Assembly (NCBI RefSeq): GCF_937898475.1
Contig: NZ_CALEJS010000013.1
Span: 248,001 to 312,000 of the forward strand
DNA: 64,000 bases
Direction: 5' to 3'
Source of the DNA: an uncultured Chitinophaga sp.
GTDB lineage: Bacteria > Bacteroidota > Bacteroidia > Chitinophagales > Chitinophagaceae
The notes beneath the pieces are model-generated. The model made no database searches. It had not been told where the DNA came from and worked only from the letters and a program-made list of their open reading frames with translations. The translations under genes were made by a program, and so were the position numbers. Below are positions 33,288 through 41,119 of the stretch, one piece after another. Positions within the stretch are counted from its first letter, which is position 1, and every line of letters starts with the position of its first letter.

Positions 33288-34454
33288 TCAGATCACAATG
33301 GAATTGATCAGCGCAGCTGCATGCTCACGGGCGGCAGTATCGCTTTCATAATAATCGTGTAAGGTGGGCACTTCAATGAAGGGCACCTTTACCAGGGTTT
33401 CCTCTATTACTTCCGTCATCTGCAGGAACCCGATCCGGTTTTTCAGGAAGGCATGCACCACTTCTTCATTAGCCGCATTCAGCACACAGGCCGCGTTGCC
33501 GCCCTTTCTGAGTGCTTCTATGGCTACAGCAAGGTTACGGAAAGTTTTAACATCTGGCTGCTCAAAAGTGAGGGAAGGGTAGTTTTTGAATGAGAACCTC
33601 GGGAAATCGTTGGACAGGCGATCCGGATACCCCAGCGCATATTGTATAGGCAGTTTCATATCCGGCAGGCCCATCTGTGCCTTGATAGAGCCGTCGTTGA
33701 ACTGCACCAGCGAATGTAAGATGGATTGCGGATGGATCACTACCTCGATCTGGTCAGGTTCCAGGTCAAACAGCCAGCGCGCCTCGATCATTTCCAGCCC
33801 TTTATTCATCAGGGTGGCAGAGTCGATGGTTATTTTGGCGCCCATGCTCCAGTTAGGATGCTGCAGGGCATGATCTTTCTTTACATTGATAAGGAAATTG
33901 GGCTTCTTACCCAGGAAGGGCCCGCCGGAAGCGGTGAGGATCACCTTTTCCACCTGGCTGGCGCGTTCGCCCTGCAGGCATTGGAAGATAGCCGAATGTT
34001 CGGAATCTACCGGGATAACGGGTACATTCCTTTTCCTGGCGGCGGCCATTACGATATCTCCGGCCACTACCAGGGTCTCTTTATTGGCCAGTGCCACAGG
34101 GGTACCGTGCTCAATAGCAGATAAGGTGGGGGCCAGGCCAGCGAAGCCCATGATGGCGGCCAGCATTATATCTATATTATCCCAGGCAGCCACCTCTACC
34201 ATGGCGCGGCTACCGGCAAATACCTTGATCCCTTTGTCGAATAATACGTTCTTTACGTTTTCATACTTGCCTTCGTCGGCTATTACCACGGCATTAGGCC
34301 TGAATTTCAGGGCCTGCTCTATCAGCAGGTCTGCATTCTGGCGGGCGGTCAGCACCTCTACCCTGAACTTGTCAGGATGTGCGGCTATCACGTCCAATGC
34401 CTGTATACCAATGGAACCGGTGGAGCCAAATATGGCTATGTTCTTCTTAGTCAT
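33288..34454 (-). CDS. dxr: 1-deoxy-D-xylulose 5-phosphate reductoisomerase
   Basis: The enzyme makes 2-C-methyl-D-erythritol 4-phosphate with NADPH, the first committed step of the MEP isoprenoid pathway. The NADPH motif IFGSTGSIGIQAL is at the start, the metal/substrate motif VDSEHSAIFQCL in the middle and TASGGPF with the NWSMGAKITIDSATLMNKGLE block after it. Length (388 residues) is normal. Confidence 0.96.
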   Translation of the reverse strand: MTKKNIAIFGSTGSIGIQALDVIAAHPDKFRVEVLTARQNADLLIEQALKFRPNAVVIADEGKYENVKNVLFDKGIKVFAGSRAMVEVAAWDNIDIMLAAIMGFAGLAPTLSAIEHGTPVALANKETLVVAGDIVMAAARKRNVPVIPVDSEHSAIFQCLQGERASQVEKVILTASGGPFLGKKPNFLINVKKDHALQHPNWSMGAKITIDSATLMNKGLEMIEARWLFDLEPDQIEVVIHPQSILHSLVQFNDGSIKAQMGLPDMKLPIQYALGYPDRLSNDFPRFSFKNYPSLTFEQPDVKTFRNLAVAIEALRKGGNAACVLNAANEEVVHAFLKNRIGFLQMTEVIEETLVKVPFIEVPTLHDYYESDTAAREHAAALINSIVI

Positions 34455-34523
34455 TGTACAATAATATCAATTATCACTGATTTAAGATTGCATGGCTACT
34501 GTTAAATGTTTTGCAATCTTTTG

Positions 34524-36017
34524 TCACTGAAGATATTGCATCAGCTGTTCTGCCAGCGTTCTGTCGTTGCTTAAACGGGGTACTTTATTCTGTCCGCCCA
34601 GCTTACCGATGGATTTCATAAAATCTATAAATCCCTGCCGGCGGATAGGCCTGATCTTCAGGGGTTGTAATATATTACCTGTCAGCAGATCATTATAATA
34701 AATGTTCTTTTGCCTGAGGTGATGATCTACCTTGGCTGCAAAGGTAGACAAATCAGCCGGCATGGTTTCAAACTCGATGAACCACTCATGGTAAGGCAGT
34801 TCTCCATTGGTTTGTACCATAGGCGCCACTGTAAATTCGGTGATCCGTACCTGTTCTTCCGCTGCTACTTTCATCAGGCTGTACTCTACCTCCTCTCCGA
34901 TCACGTGCTCGCCAAAGGCGGATATAAAATGCTTTATGCGGCCCGTTACTACCAGCCGGTAAGGGTTCAGCGACACGAATTTAACGGTATCGCCAATATT
35001 ATAACCCCACAAACCCGCATTGCTATTGATGATCAGGGCATAGTTCACGCCCAGCTCCACTTCCCTGAGCGAGAGGCGGGTGGGGTTTTCGGAAAAAATC
35101 TCCTGTGCGGGAACGAATTCGAAAAATATACCGGAATTGGTATTCAGCAGCAGGCCTTCCTGTCCCTGTGTATCCTGGAAGGCGATGAAGCCCTCTGATG
35201 CCGGGAAGGTTTCGATGGTGTGTATCGGTCTGCCGATGGATTCCATCAGCTTGGCGCGGTAGGGCTCAAAGTTTACACCGCCGTACACCAGCAGGTCCAG
35301 GTTTTTGAACAGCTCTCCCACAGATTTTCCGCTGCGTTCAGTGAGCCGGTCAAAGTACATCTGCACCCATGGCGGAATACCGCTGATCAGGGTCATGTCC
35401 TGTTTAATGGTCTCATCCACTATCTTGTCAAGCTTGGTCTCCCAGTCTTCGATACAATTGGTTTCGTAGGTGGGCAGCTGGTTGGTGCGCAGGTAGCCCG
35501 GAACGTGGTGGTTCACTATACCGCTCAGCCGGCCGGTAGGGATGCCGCCTACCCGCTCCAGTTCAGGAGAGCCGGAGAGAAAGATCAGCTTACCGTCGGC
35601 AAAGGCCGTATTACCGGTTTCCGCCATGTACATCAGCAGGGCGTTACGGGCGGTATCGATATGATTGGAAATGGAATCTTTGCTGATGGGTATATATTTA
35701 ATACCGCTGGTAGTGCCGGAAGTTTTGGCAAGGTATATTGGCTGGCCTTTCCAGAGCACGTTATGCCTTCCTTCCTTTATCTTATTAATATATGGCTTGA
35801 ACTGCTCATAGTCCCGGATGGGAACAGCCGCTTTAAAATCGTTATATGTCTGGACGGCGTCAAACTTGTGGTCTTTGCCAAAATCCGTTTTTCTGCCTGT
35901 TTTTATCAAATCCTCCAGGATACTCTCCTGGTCTTCTACCGCCCTTTGCATCTCCTTCCTGATCCTGCCGTTAACAATGGAAGCAAATGGTTTGGCAAGT
36001 AGTGACTTAAACTTCAT
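34524..36017 (-). CDS. GH3 auxin-responsive-promoter family, acyl-amide synthetase-like
   Basis: The 497-residue protein matches the bacterial GH3 family, members of the ANL adenylating superfamily. Visible motifs are YLAKTSGTTSGIKYIPIS (ATP P-loop-like), VYGGVNFEPY, TFPASEGFIAFQD and the C-terminal VTGRIKHFISAFGEHVIGEEVE. Plant members join amino acids to acyl acids such as auxin; in Bacteroidota the gene is widespread but the substrate is unknown. It is first of the dxr-rseP strand group with a 69-bp gap, perhaps by chance. Confidence 0.9.
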   Translation of the reverse strand: MKFKSLLAKPFASIVNGRIRKEMQRAVEDQESILEDLIKTGRKTDFGKDHKFDAVQTYNDFKAAVPIRDYEQFKPYINKIKEGRHNVLWKGQPIYLAKTSGTTSGIKYIPISKDSISNHIDTARNALLMYMAETGNTAFADGKLIFLSGSPELERVGGIPTGRLSGIVNHHVPGYLRTNQLPTYETNCIEDWETKLDKIVDETIKQDMTLISGIPPWVQMYFDRLTERSGKSVGELFKNLDLLVYGGVNFEPYRAKLMESIGRPIHTIETFPASEGFIAFQDTQGQEGLLLNTNSGIFFEFVPAQEIFSENPTRLSLREVELGVNYALIINSNAGLWGYNIGDTVKFVSLNPYRLVVTGRIKHFISAFGEHVIGEEVEYSLMKVAAEEQVRITEFTVAPMVQTNGELPYHEWFIEFETMPADLSTFAAKVDHHLRQKNIYYNDLLTGNILQPLKIRPIRRQGFIDFMKSIGKLGGQNKVPRLSNDRTLAEQLMQYLQ

Positions 36018-36391
36018 GCCCTATAGTTTAAAAATGAAAATAGTCCATTATTGAAATGACAAAAGTATAAAAATTGCAGGGGCAAGATAACGGTTTTTAT
36101 TAACAGTGATCCGGACCATGGTCGATAGTCCATAGTCCACAGCCTGTCACCTGAGGCGGGAAAGCCCGTTCAGAAACTATTCTGCAGACCGGGGTTATGG
36201 ACGGTGGACCAGGGACTATGGTCTATAATCAAAAAAAACGTATCTTTGAAAAGAATAAGCTCTTTCTCAATTAGGGTCATTAGCTTATATGTTGCGATTT
36301 GCTTTTAATTTAGCAATACTAAAAAAAAGCAGAAAAGTTTGTCATTTAGAAAACAAGTGGTACTTTTGCAGGAAATTATTTTTGGATAACT
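36018..36391. promoter_or_regulatory. divergent intergenic region with hairpin and rplU promoter
   Basis: The gap holds an inverted repeat (CCATAGTCC at 36130-36138 with GGACTATGG at 36213-36221, part of a longer imperfect match) and the rplU promoter. No gene is seen. Confidence 0.6.
36338..36368 (+). promoter_or_regulatory. Bacteroidota-type promoter of rplU operon
   Basis: TTTG (36338-36341), a 19-base spacer and TACTTTTG (36361-36368) match the -33 TTTG / -7 TAnnTTTG consensus of the Bacteroidota main sigma factor. The rplU ATG is 23 bases further on. Confidence 0.8.
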
Positions 36392-36694
36392 ATGTTTGCA
36401 GTTGTAAAAATCGCAGGTCAGCAATTTAAAGTGCAAAAAGACCAGGAAATCTTCGTACAGCAGTTAGAGGGTAACGTTGGCGACAAAGTTGAATTCTCTG
36501 AAGTGCTGTTAACAGATAACGCTGGCGCGCTGACAATAGGTACTGATGTAAAATCAGTGGTAAAAGCAGAGATCCTTGGCCATGTACAGGGTGATAAAGT
36601 GATCGCTTTCAAGATGAAGAGAAGAAAAGGCTTCAGAAAGAAAATCGGTCATCGCGCACACTTTACGAAGATCAAGATCAATGATATTGCTTAA
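36392..36694 (+). CDS. rplU: 50S ribosomal protein L21
   Basis: A 100-residue protein with the L21 start MFAVVKIAGQQFKVQKDQEI, the KVIAFKMKRRKGFRKKIGHR block that contacts 23S rRNA and the ending HFTKIKINDI. It is followed 29 bp later by rpmA, as in nearly all bacteria. Confidence 0.97.
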   Translation: MFAVVKIAGQQFKVQKDQEIFVQQLEGNVGDKVEFSEVLLTDNAGALTIGTDVKSVVKAEILGHVQGDKVIAFKMKRRKGFRKKIGHRAHFTKIKINDIA

Positions 36695-36723
36695 TTTCTT
36701 AAAAGTATAAACTCTAGAATAGA

Positions 36724-36978
36724 ATGGCACACAAAAAAGGTGAAGGTAGCGTTAAGAACGGCCGCGATTCCCAAAGCAAAAGGCTGGGAGTAAAGATTTT
36801 CGGTGGGCAACCTGCTATTGCCGGTAACATAATTATCCGCCAGAGGGGTACCGTATACCATCCTGGTCAGAACGTAGGCCTTGGTAAAGATTTTACAATT
36901 TTTGCCACTGCTGATGGTGTAGTTGAATTCCGTAAAGGACGTGAGAATAAAACCTACGTTTCCGTTAAGAGCATTTAA
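36724..36978 (+). CDS. rpmA: 50S ribosomal protein L27
   Basis: An 84-residue protein: MAHKKGEGSVKNGRDSQSKR, then GVKIFGGQPAIAGNIIIRQRG, the L27 signature. It starts directly with AHKKG, so it lacks the cleavable N-terminal extension of Firmicutes. L27 lies at the peptidyl-transferase centre. Confidence 0.97.
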   Translation: MAHKKGEGSVKNGRDSQSKRLGVKIFGGQPAIAGNIIIRQRGTVYHPGQNVGLGKDFTIFATADGVVEFRKGRENKTYVSVKSI

Positions 36979-37079
36979 TTTGACACCACCGCGCAGGTGA
37001 AAGGCCTGTAATACGGTGATTGCCATAAAGTTTTTTTTAATACCCAATTTTTCATTTACTAACCCAAATTCAAAAAACA

Positions 37080-37445
37080 ATGGCAACAATTAAAAAAGCT
37101 GCTAAAAAAGCAGCGCCTAAGAAAAAAGCTGCTGCTAAGAAAGCTGCGCCTAAAAAGAAAGCTGCTGCTAAAAAAGCTGCTCCTAAAAAAGCTGCTCCTA
37201 AAAAGAAAGCTGCTGCTAAGAAAGCCGCTCCTAAAAAGAAAGCTGCTGCTAAGAAAGCCGCTCCTAAAAAGAAAGCTGCTGCTAAGAAAGCTGCTCCTAA
37301 AAAGAAAGCTGCTGCCAAGAAGGCTGCTCCTAAGAAGAAAGCCGCTGCCAAGAAAGCTGCGCCTAAGAAGAAAGCTGCTGCCAAGAAGAAATCTTCTCCT
37401 GCATCTCCTTCTCCTTCAGCACCTTCCACTCCGGCTGCACTGTAA
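37080..37445 (+). CDS. Lys/Ala/Pro-repeat histone H1-like protein
   Basis: The 121-residue product is almost wholly made of KKAAPKKKAAA-type repeats (about ten units of 8-11 residues) with a short Ser/Pro tail, so it is extremely basic. Such low-complexity proteins resemble the C-terminal tail of histone H1 and bacterial HctB/AlgP-like proteins that bind and compact DNA. It is 101 bp after rpmA and ends in a strong terminator, so it may share the ribosomal operon transcript. The DNA repeats are near-perfect, so unit number probably varies between strains. Confidence 0.8.
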   Translation: MATIKKAAKKAAPKKKAAAKKAAPKKKAAAKKAAPKKAAPKKKAAAKKAAPKKKAAAKKAAPKKKAAAKKAAPKKKAAAKKAAPKKKAAAKKAAPKKKAAAKKKSSPASPSPSAPSTPAAL

Positions 37446-37469
37446 GATCGGATTTACAACTTGTAGAAT

Positions 37470-37505
37470 AAAGATCCCGGCACACAATGCCGGGATCTTT
37501 TTTTT
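37470..37505 (+). terminator. intrinsic terminator
   Basis: A perfect 13-bp stem (37470-37482 with 37488-37500, core GATCCCGGCA) with a 5-base loop and a T run to 37505. It ends the rplU-rpmA-histone-like operon. Confidence 0.92.
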
Positions 37506-37578
37506 GCCCCTGCCCCACCTGGTGTTATCGAAAACCATAAATCTTATTAGCTTGCGGTTCTTAGCCAAAAGCCCATTT

Positions 37579-39255
37579 ATGGATAACTACAGCATAGCCG
37601 ATAACTTCTCCCTCCTGTCCAAACTGATGGACATCCACGGTGAGGACAGCTTTAAAGCCAAATCATTTGCCACTGCCGCCTTCACCATCGAAAAGCTGCC
37701 ACTGCAGCTGAAAGACACACCCGCCGAAGAGATAGGCCGCATAAAAGGTATTGGCAGCTCCACCAGCAAAGCCATCCAGGAGATGCTGCTGACCGGCCGA
37801 TTATCCCTGCTGGAAACCTTTGTAGCCAAAACGCCGCCGGGTATCCTTGAAATGCTGAAAATAAAAGGCCTGGGACCCAGGAAAATAGCTGCCATCTGGA
37901 AAGAACTCGAGGTGGAAAACCTGGGTGAGCTGCTCTACGCCTGTAATGAAAACCGCCTGATGCTGCTGAAAGGATTCGGACAGAAAACACAGGACAGCGT
38001 ACAGCAAAGCATAGAGTTCTACTTCTCCAACCGCGAAAGGTTTCTCTACGCAGAAGTAGCCAGCCTGGCGCAGGACCTGGAAAAACGCCTGCAGCAGGCT
38101 TTAGCCCCCGCACCGGTTTCATTGACCGGGCACATTCGCCGCACAGAAATAATCATCGATGAAATAGCGCTGGTAGCCGGCGCCGCAGCCTCCACCATCC
38201 AGCAACACCTGGAAGCAATACCCGCATTCAAACTGCTGGAAGCTACCACGGAGTCACAGCTATGGCAACACGAACAACTGGTGAAGATCCGTATCTATCC
38301 CTGCCAACCCAATGACTTTGCCAGAACGCTGTTTGTCACCACCGCAGATCCTGATTTTCTTGAACACCTTGACGCCGGCGGCAACGCAGCCACCTTCCTC
38401 GAAGGCAGTAAAACGGAGACGGATATCTTTGAAAAAGCCGGACTGGATTACATTGAGCCCTGTATGCGCAACGGCGGACTGTCCATTGACCTGGCCCGGC
38501 GGAAACAGCTACCCCAACTGATCAAGCCCGAAGACATCAAAGGCATTATCCACTCGCACAGCCAGTGGAGCGATGGTCTGCACAGCCTGGAAGCCATGGC
38601 CCTGGCAGCTAAAGCACAGGGACTGGAATACCTGGTGATCAGCGATCACTCCCGCTCCGCCTTCTACGCCAATGGTCTCAGTATTGAACGTGTACAGGAA
38701 CAGCATGCACAGATCGATGAACTGAATAAAAAACTTGCGCCTTTCCGCATTTTTAAGAGCATAGAGGCCGATATCCTGAACGATGGAAGCCTGGACTACC
38801 CCGACGAAGTGCTGGCCACATTTGACCTCGTAATCGCTTCTGTGCACTCCAACCTGAAAATGACGGAAGAAAAAGCAATGGCCCGTTTACTCAAAGCTAT
38901 CAGCAACCCCTATACTACCATACTGGGGCATATGACCGGCCGCCTGCTGCTGAGCCGTAACGGCTACCCGGTAAACCACCAGCAGATCATCGATGCCTGC
39001 GTTGCCCACGGCGTGGTGATAGAATTAAACGCCCACCCCCGCCGCCTGGATATAGACTGGCAATGGTTGCCTTACGCGCTGGAAAAACATGCGCTCATCT
39101 CCATCGACCCCGATGCACACAGCATAGACGGCTTTGCCGATACCTGCTACGGTACCCTGGCAGCCCGCAAAGGCGGCCTTACAAAGGAACGCAACCTGAG
39201 CAGCTTTAGCAGGGAGGGCCTTGAAGCGTTTCTGGAGGCACGAAAAAACCGGTAA
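37579..39255 (+). CDS. PolX-family protein with intact PHP domain and degenerate polymerase site
   Basis: The layout is that of bacterial family X DNA polymerase: helix-hairpin-helix region (EIGRIKGIGSSTSKAIQEML; IKGLGPRKIAAIW), nucleotidyltransferase region, then a PHP domain (IIHSHSQWSDGLHSLEAMA, ISDHSRS, DPDAHS) that gives 3'-5' exonuclease or AP-endonuclease activity in repair. In the polymerase palm the expected GSxRRGxETxGDID reads TGHIRRTEIIIDEIAL, so the paired metal Asp residues are not evident. I start at the Met at 37579 because the 25 codons before it are unlike the family and overlap the terminator. PHP ligands look complete. Confidence 0.88.
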   Translation: MDNYSIADNFSLLSKLMDIHGEDSFKAKSFATAAFTIEKLPLQLKDTPAEEIGRIKGIGSSTSKAIQEMLLTGRLSLLETFVAKTPPGILEMLKIKGLGPRKIAAIWKELEVENLGELLYACNENRLMLLKGFGQKTQDSVQQSIEFYFSNRERFLYAEVASLAQDLEKRLQQALAPAPVSLTGHIRRTEIIIDEIALVAGAAASTIQQHLEAIPAFKLLEATTESQLWQHEQLVKIRIYPCQPNDFARTLFVTTADPDFLEHLDAGGNAATFLEGSKTETDIFEKAGLDYIEPCMRNGGLSIDLARRKQLPQLIKPEDIKGIIHSHSQWSDGLHSLEAMALAAKAQGLEYLVISDHSRSAFYANGLSIERVQEQHAQIDELNKKLAPFRIFKSIEADILNDGSLDYPDEVLATFDLVIASVHSNLKMTEEKAMARLLKAISNPYTTILGHMTGRLLLSRNGYPVNHQQIIDACVAHGVVIELNAHPRRLDIDWQWLPYALEKHALISIDPDAHSIDGFADTCYGTLAARKGGLTKERNLSSFSREGLEAFLEARKNR

Positions 39256-39357
39256 TTAATAAGGAATAATTAATAATAGTGGGACGAGGGGCTAACCTGG
39301 ACTGTCCCAAAGCCGCAACGCTTAATTATTAATTTTTAATTCTTAACGCTACAAAGC
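39256..39357. repeat. intergenic TAATTATTAATT-word inverted repeat
   Basis: AATTAATAAGGAATAATTAA near the start and TTAATTATTAATTTTTAATT near the end can pair, leaving a loop of about 45 bases. The same word type recurs at 49045-49205 and 63447-63555. Confidence 0.55.
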
Positions 39358-39855
39358 ATGGACCTGACAATAAGAGAAGCGACAACAACAGACATCACAC
39401 TCATACAGGAACTCACGGAGAGGATATGGCGGCCAACGTATCAACATATATTGTCTGCGGAGCAGATAGATTACATGATCGATCTGATGTATAGCACGGC
39501 TTCGCTTCGAAGGCAGATGGAGGCGCTGGAACATCAGTTTATACTGTTGTATGATGGTACAACAGCTATCGGGTTTGCGGCTTACAGCACTACCGATGCA
39601 GCTGGCATTTATAAACTGCATAAGATCTACCTGGATGGCGGCTACCAGGGAAAGGGCGTTGGTAAATTCCTGATAAATGCCGTAATAACGCGTGTAAAAG
39701 CGCAGCAGGGCCATATACTGGAGCTGGATGTGAACCGGCATAACAAAGCCCGCCATTTCTACGAAAAGCAGGGATTCGTGGTGGTGAAAGAGAAAGATAC
39801 GGATATAGGTCAGGGCTATCTGATGAACGACTATGTGATGCAGAAAACACTATAG
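39358..39855 (+). CDS. GNAT-family N-acetyltransferase
   Basis: A 165-residue single-domain GNAT: LTIREATTTDITLIQELTER at the start, the acetyl-CoA loop IYLDGGYQGKGVGKFLINAV, and ELDVNRHNKARHFYEKQGF near the end. It resembles small-molecule or RimI-like acetyltransferases, but the substrate cannot be told. A hairpin terminator follows. Confidence 0.9.
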   Translation: MDLTIREATTTDITLIQELTERIWRPTYQHILSAEQIDYMIDLMYSTASLRRQMEALEHQFILLYDGTTAIGFAAYSTTDAAGIYKLHKIYLDGGYQGKGVGKFLINAVITRVKAQQGHILELDVNRHNKARHFYEKQGFVVVKEKDTDIGQGYLMNDYVMQKTL

Positions 39856-39867
39856 GCATAAAATAAG

Positions 39868-39895
39868 CAGCCTGGTAAGAAATACCAGGCTGTTT
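39868..39895 (+). terminator. intrinsic terminator of GNAT gene
   Basis: CAGCCTGGTA (39868-39877) pairs exactly with TACCAGGCTG (39883-39892), 5-base loop, then TTT. The T run is short. Confidence 0.7.
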
Positions 39896-40076
39896 CCCAT
39901 GTTAACCATTAAAAAGACACAACTTCATTTATGTTTTCGATGCTCTGTAAGTGTATACGGTAATAAGCCTACCGTTTATATTAGTATTTACGACAATGCT
40001 ATCCGCCCGGATTTAGTTTGCCGCAACTTTTTCTAAAGATTTCCAAGCAGCTATCTGTTAGTAGCTAATACATAAT

Positions 40077-40113
40077 GAAAAAGTTCTCACAAGGCAAGTA
40101 TGTGAGAACTTTT
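40077..40113. terminator. bidirectional hairpin terminator
   Basis: AAAAGTTCTCACA (40079-40091) pairs exactly with TGTGAGAACTTTT (40101-40113). A and T runs at both sides allow action on the leftward porP/sprF transcript as well as on the plus strand. Confidence 0.75.
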
Positions 40114-40171
40114 CGTTAAAAACAGGTGCATATTAATTAATGGGCTGCGTAAATACAGGCAGATGGCCGGC

Positions 40172-41113
40172 TTAAAAATAGCGCGGCTCCAACTCACGTT
40201 CGGTGTTTGACCACTGGAAACGGTAGTTGATCATGACCTCATGCGAAACCGACTGAGCGCCTTTGAGGTTGGACGACATAGGCGTATCGTATGAATAGCC
40301 TACCATAAAATTCTTTGAAACCTGTACCTGTACCAGTCCGCCAATGCTCTTTTCAGACCTCCAGGAGGCGCCCAGCCATACCAGTTCCTTGATCAGCACA
40401 CTGGTATTGAAATCAATACCCAGCGGCGATCCTTTCACTTTACGCACTACCAGGTTAGGCTTGACCTTCGTATTCTCCCCGGCATCAAACAGGTAACCGG
40501 CGGTCAGGTAATAATGCGTGTTGTAAACGATCTTGTTCACCTTGTTCCCTACATCAAAACTCTGGAAGGTGGGAGACGAAAGTCCAACGTAGAAATTTTC
40601 TGCAAACAGCGCAAAACCAAAGCCTACTTCTGATTTGAAGTAGCTTTCATTCTGTGCGAAGATCGGGTCTGTAGTAGTAAGGGCGGTGTTATTCTCCCTG
40701 AACTGCGACATGCCTACCTTCAGGCCCAGCGCCAGGCGCAGGGTCTCGTTAAGGTCTACACGCTGCGATATATGAAAGTTAAGCGCCGTACGCGACTGTA
40801 CGGTGATCTTTTCATTCATGGCAGAAAAGCCCACACTGGTATTGGTTTCCTTAAAGGGCGTATAGAATGTGAAAGAAGCTGTTTTAGGCGCGCCATCCAC
40901 TCCTACCCATTGGTTACGGCCTATCAAAGTCATGCTGGCCGCCTGGTCAATACTGGGATAAGCAGGATTGATCAGCATACCGTTCATTGCATACTGGGAG
41001 TAGATAGGATCCTGCTGGGCGCGGGCAGGAAGATAACAGGCCGTTCCCAGCAACAGCGCCGCCAGTAGTTTCAGGCAGCGCTTCCGTGTATCTATGATCA
41101 GCATTTTCTCCAT
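40172..41113 (-). CDS. PorP/SprF family type IX secretion membrane protein
   Basis: After a signal peptide (LLAALLLGTACYLPARAQ) the 313-residue protein shows the family opening QQDPIYSQYAMNGMLINPAY and a beta-barrel-like body. PorP/SprF proteins help secrete or anchor one partner adhesin whose gene lies next to theirs, as SprF does for SprB. The partner here is the 2040-residue Calx-beta protein immediately upstream, with a gap of 6 bp. A second Met at residue 4 is also a possible start. Confidence 0.92.
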   Translation of the reverse strand: MEKMLIIDTRKRCLKLLAALLLGTACYLPARAQQDPIYSQYAMNGMLINPAYPSIDQAASMTLIGRNQWVGVDGAPKTASFTFYTPFKETNTSVGFSAMNEKITVQSRTALNFHISQRVDLNETLRLALGLKVGMSQFRENNTALTTTDPIFAQNESYFKSEVGFGFALFAENFYVGLSSPTFQSFDVGNKVNKIVYNTHYYLTAGYLFDAGENTKVKPNLVVRKVKGSPLGIDFNTSVLIKELVWLGASWRSEKSIGGLVQVQVSKNFMVGYSYDTPMSSNLKGAQSVSHEVMINYRFQWSNTERELEPRYF

Positions 41114-41119
41114 GTTCGT

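Larger units (their letters stand above)
39856..40171. other. convergent gap with two terminators
   Basis: The 316-bp gap between two convergent genes holds one hairpin for each gene and no coding frame of note. Confidence 0.6.

Noticed and set aside
37070..37429. Leftward 119-residue frame of Ala/Phe/Leu repeats opposite the histone-like gene
   Set aside because: It is the antisense shadow of the Lys/Ala repeat gene, whose position, start and terminator are convincing.
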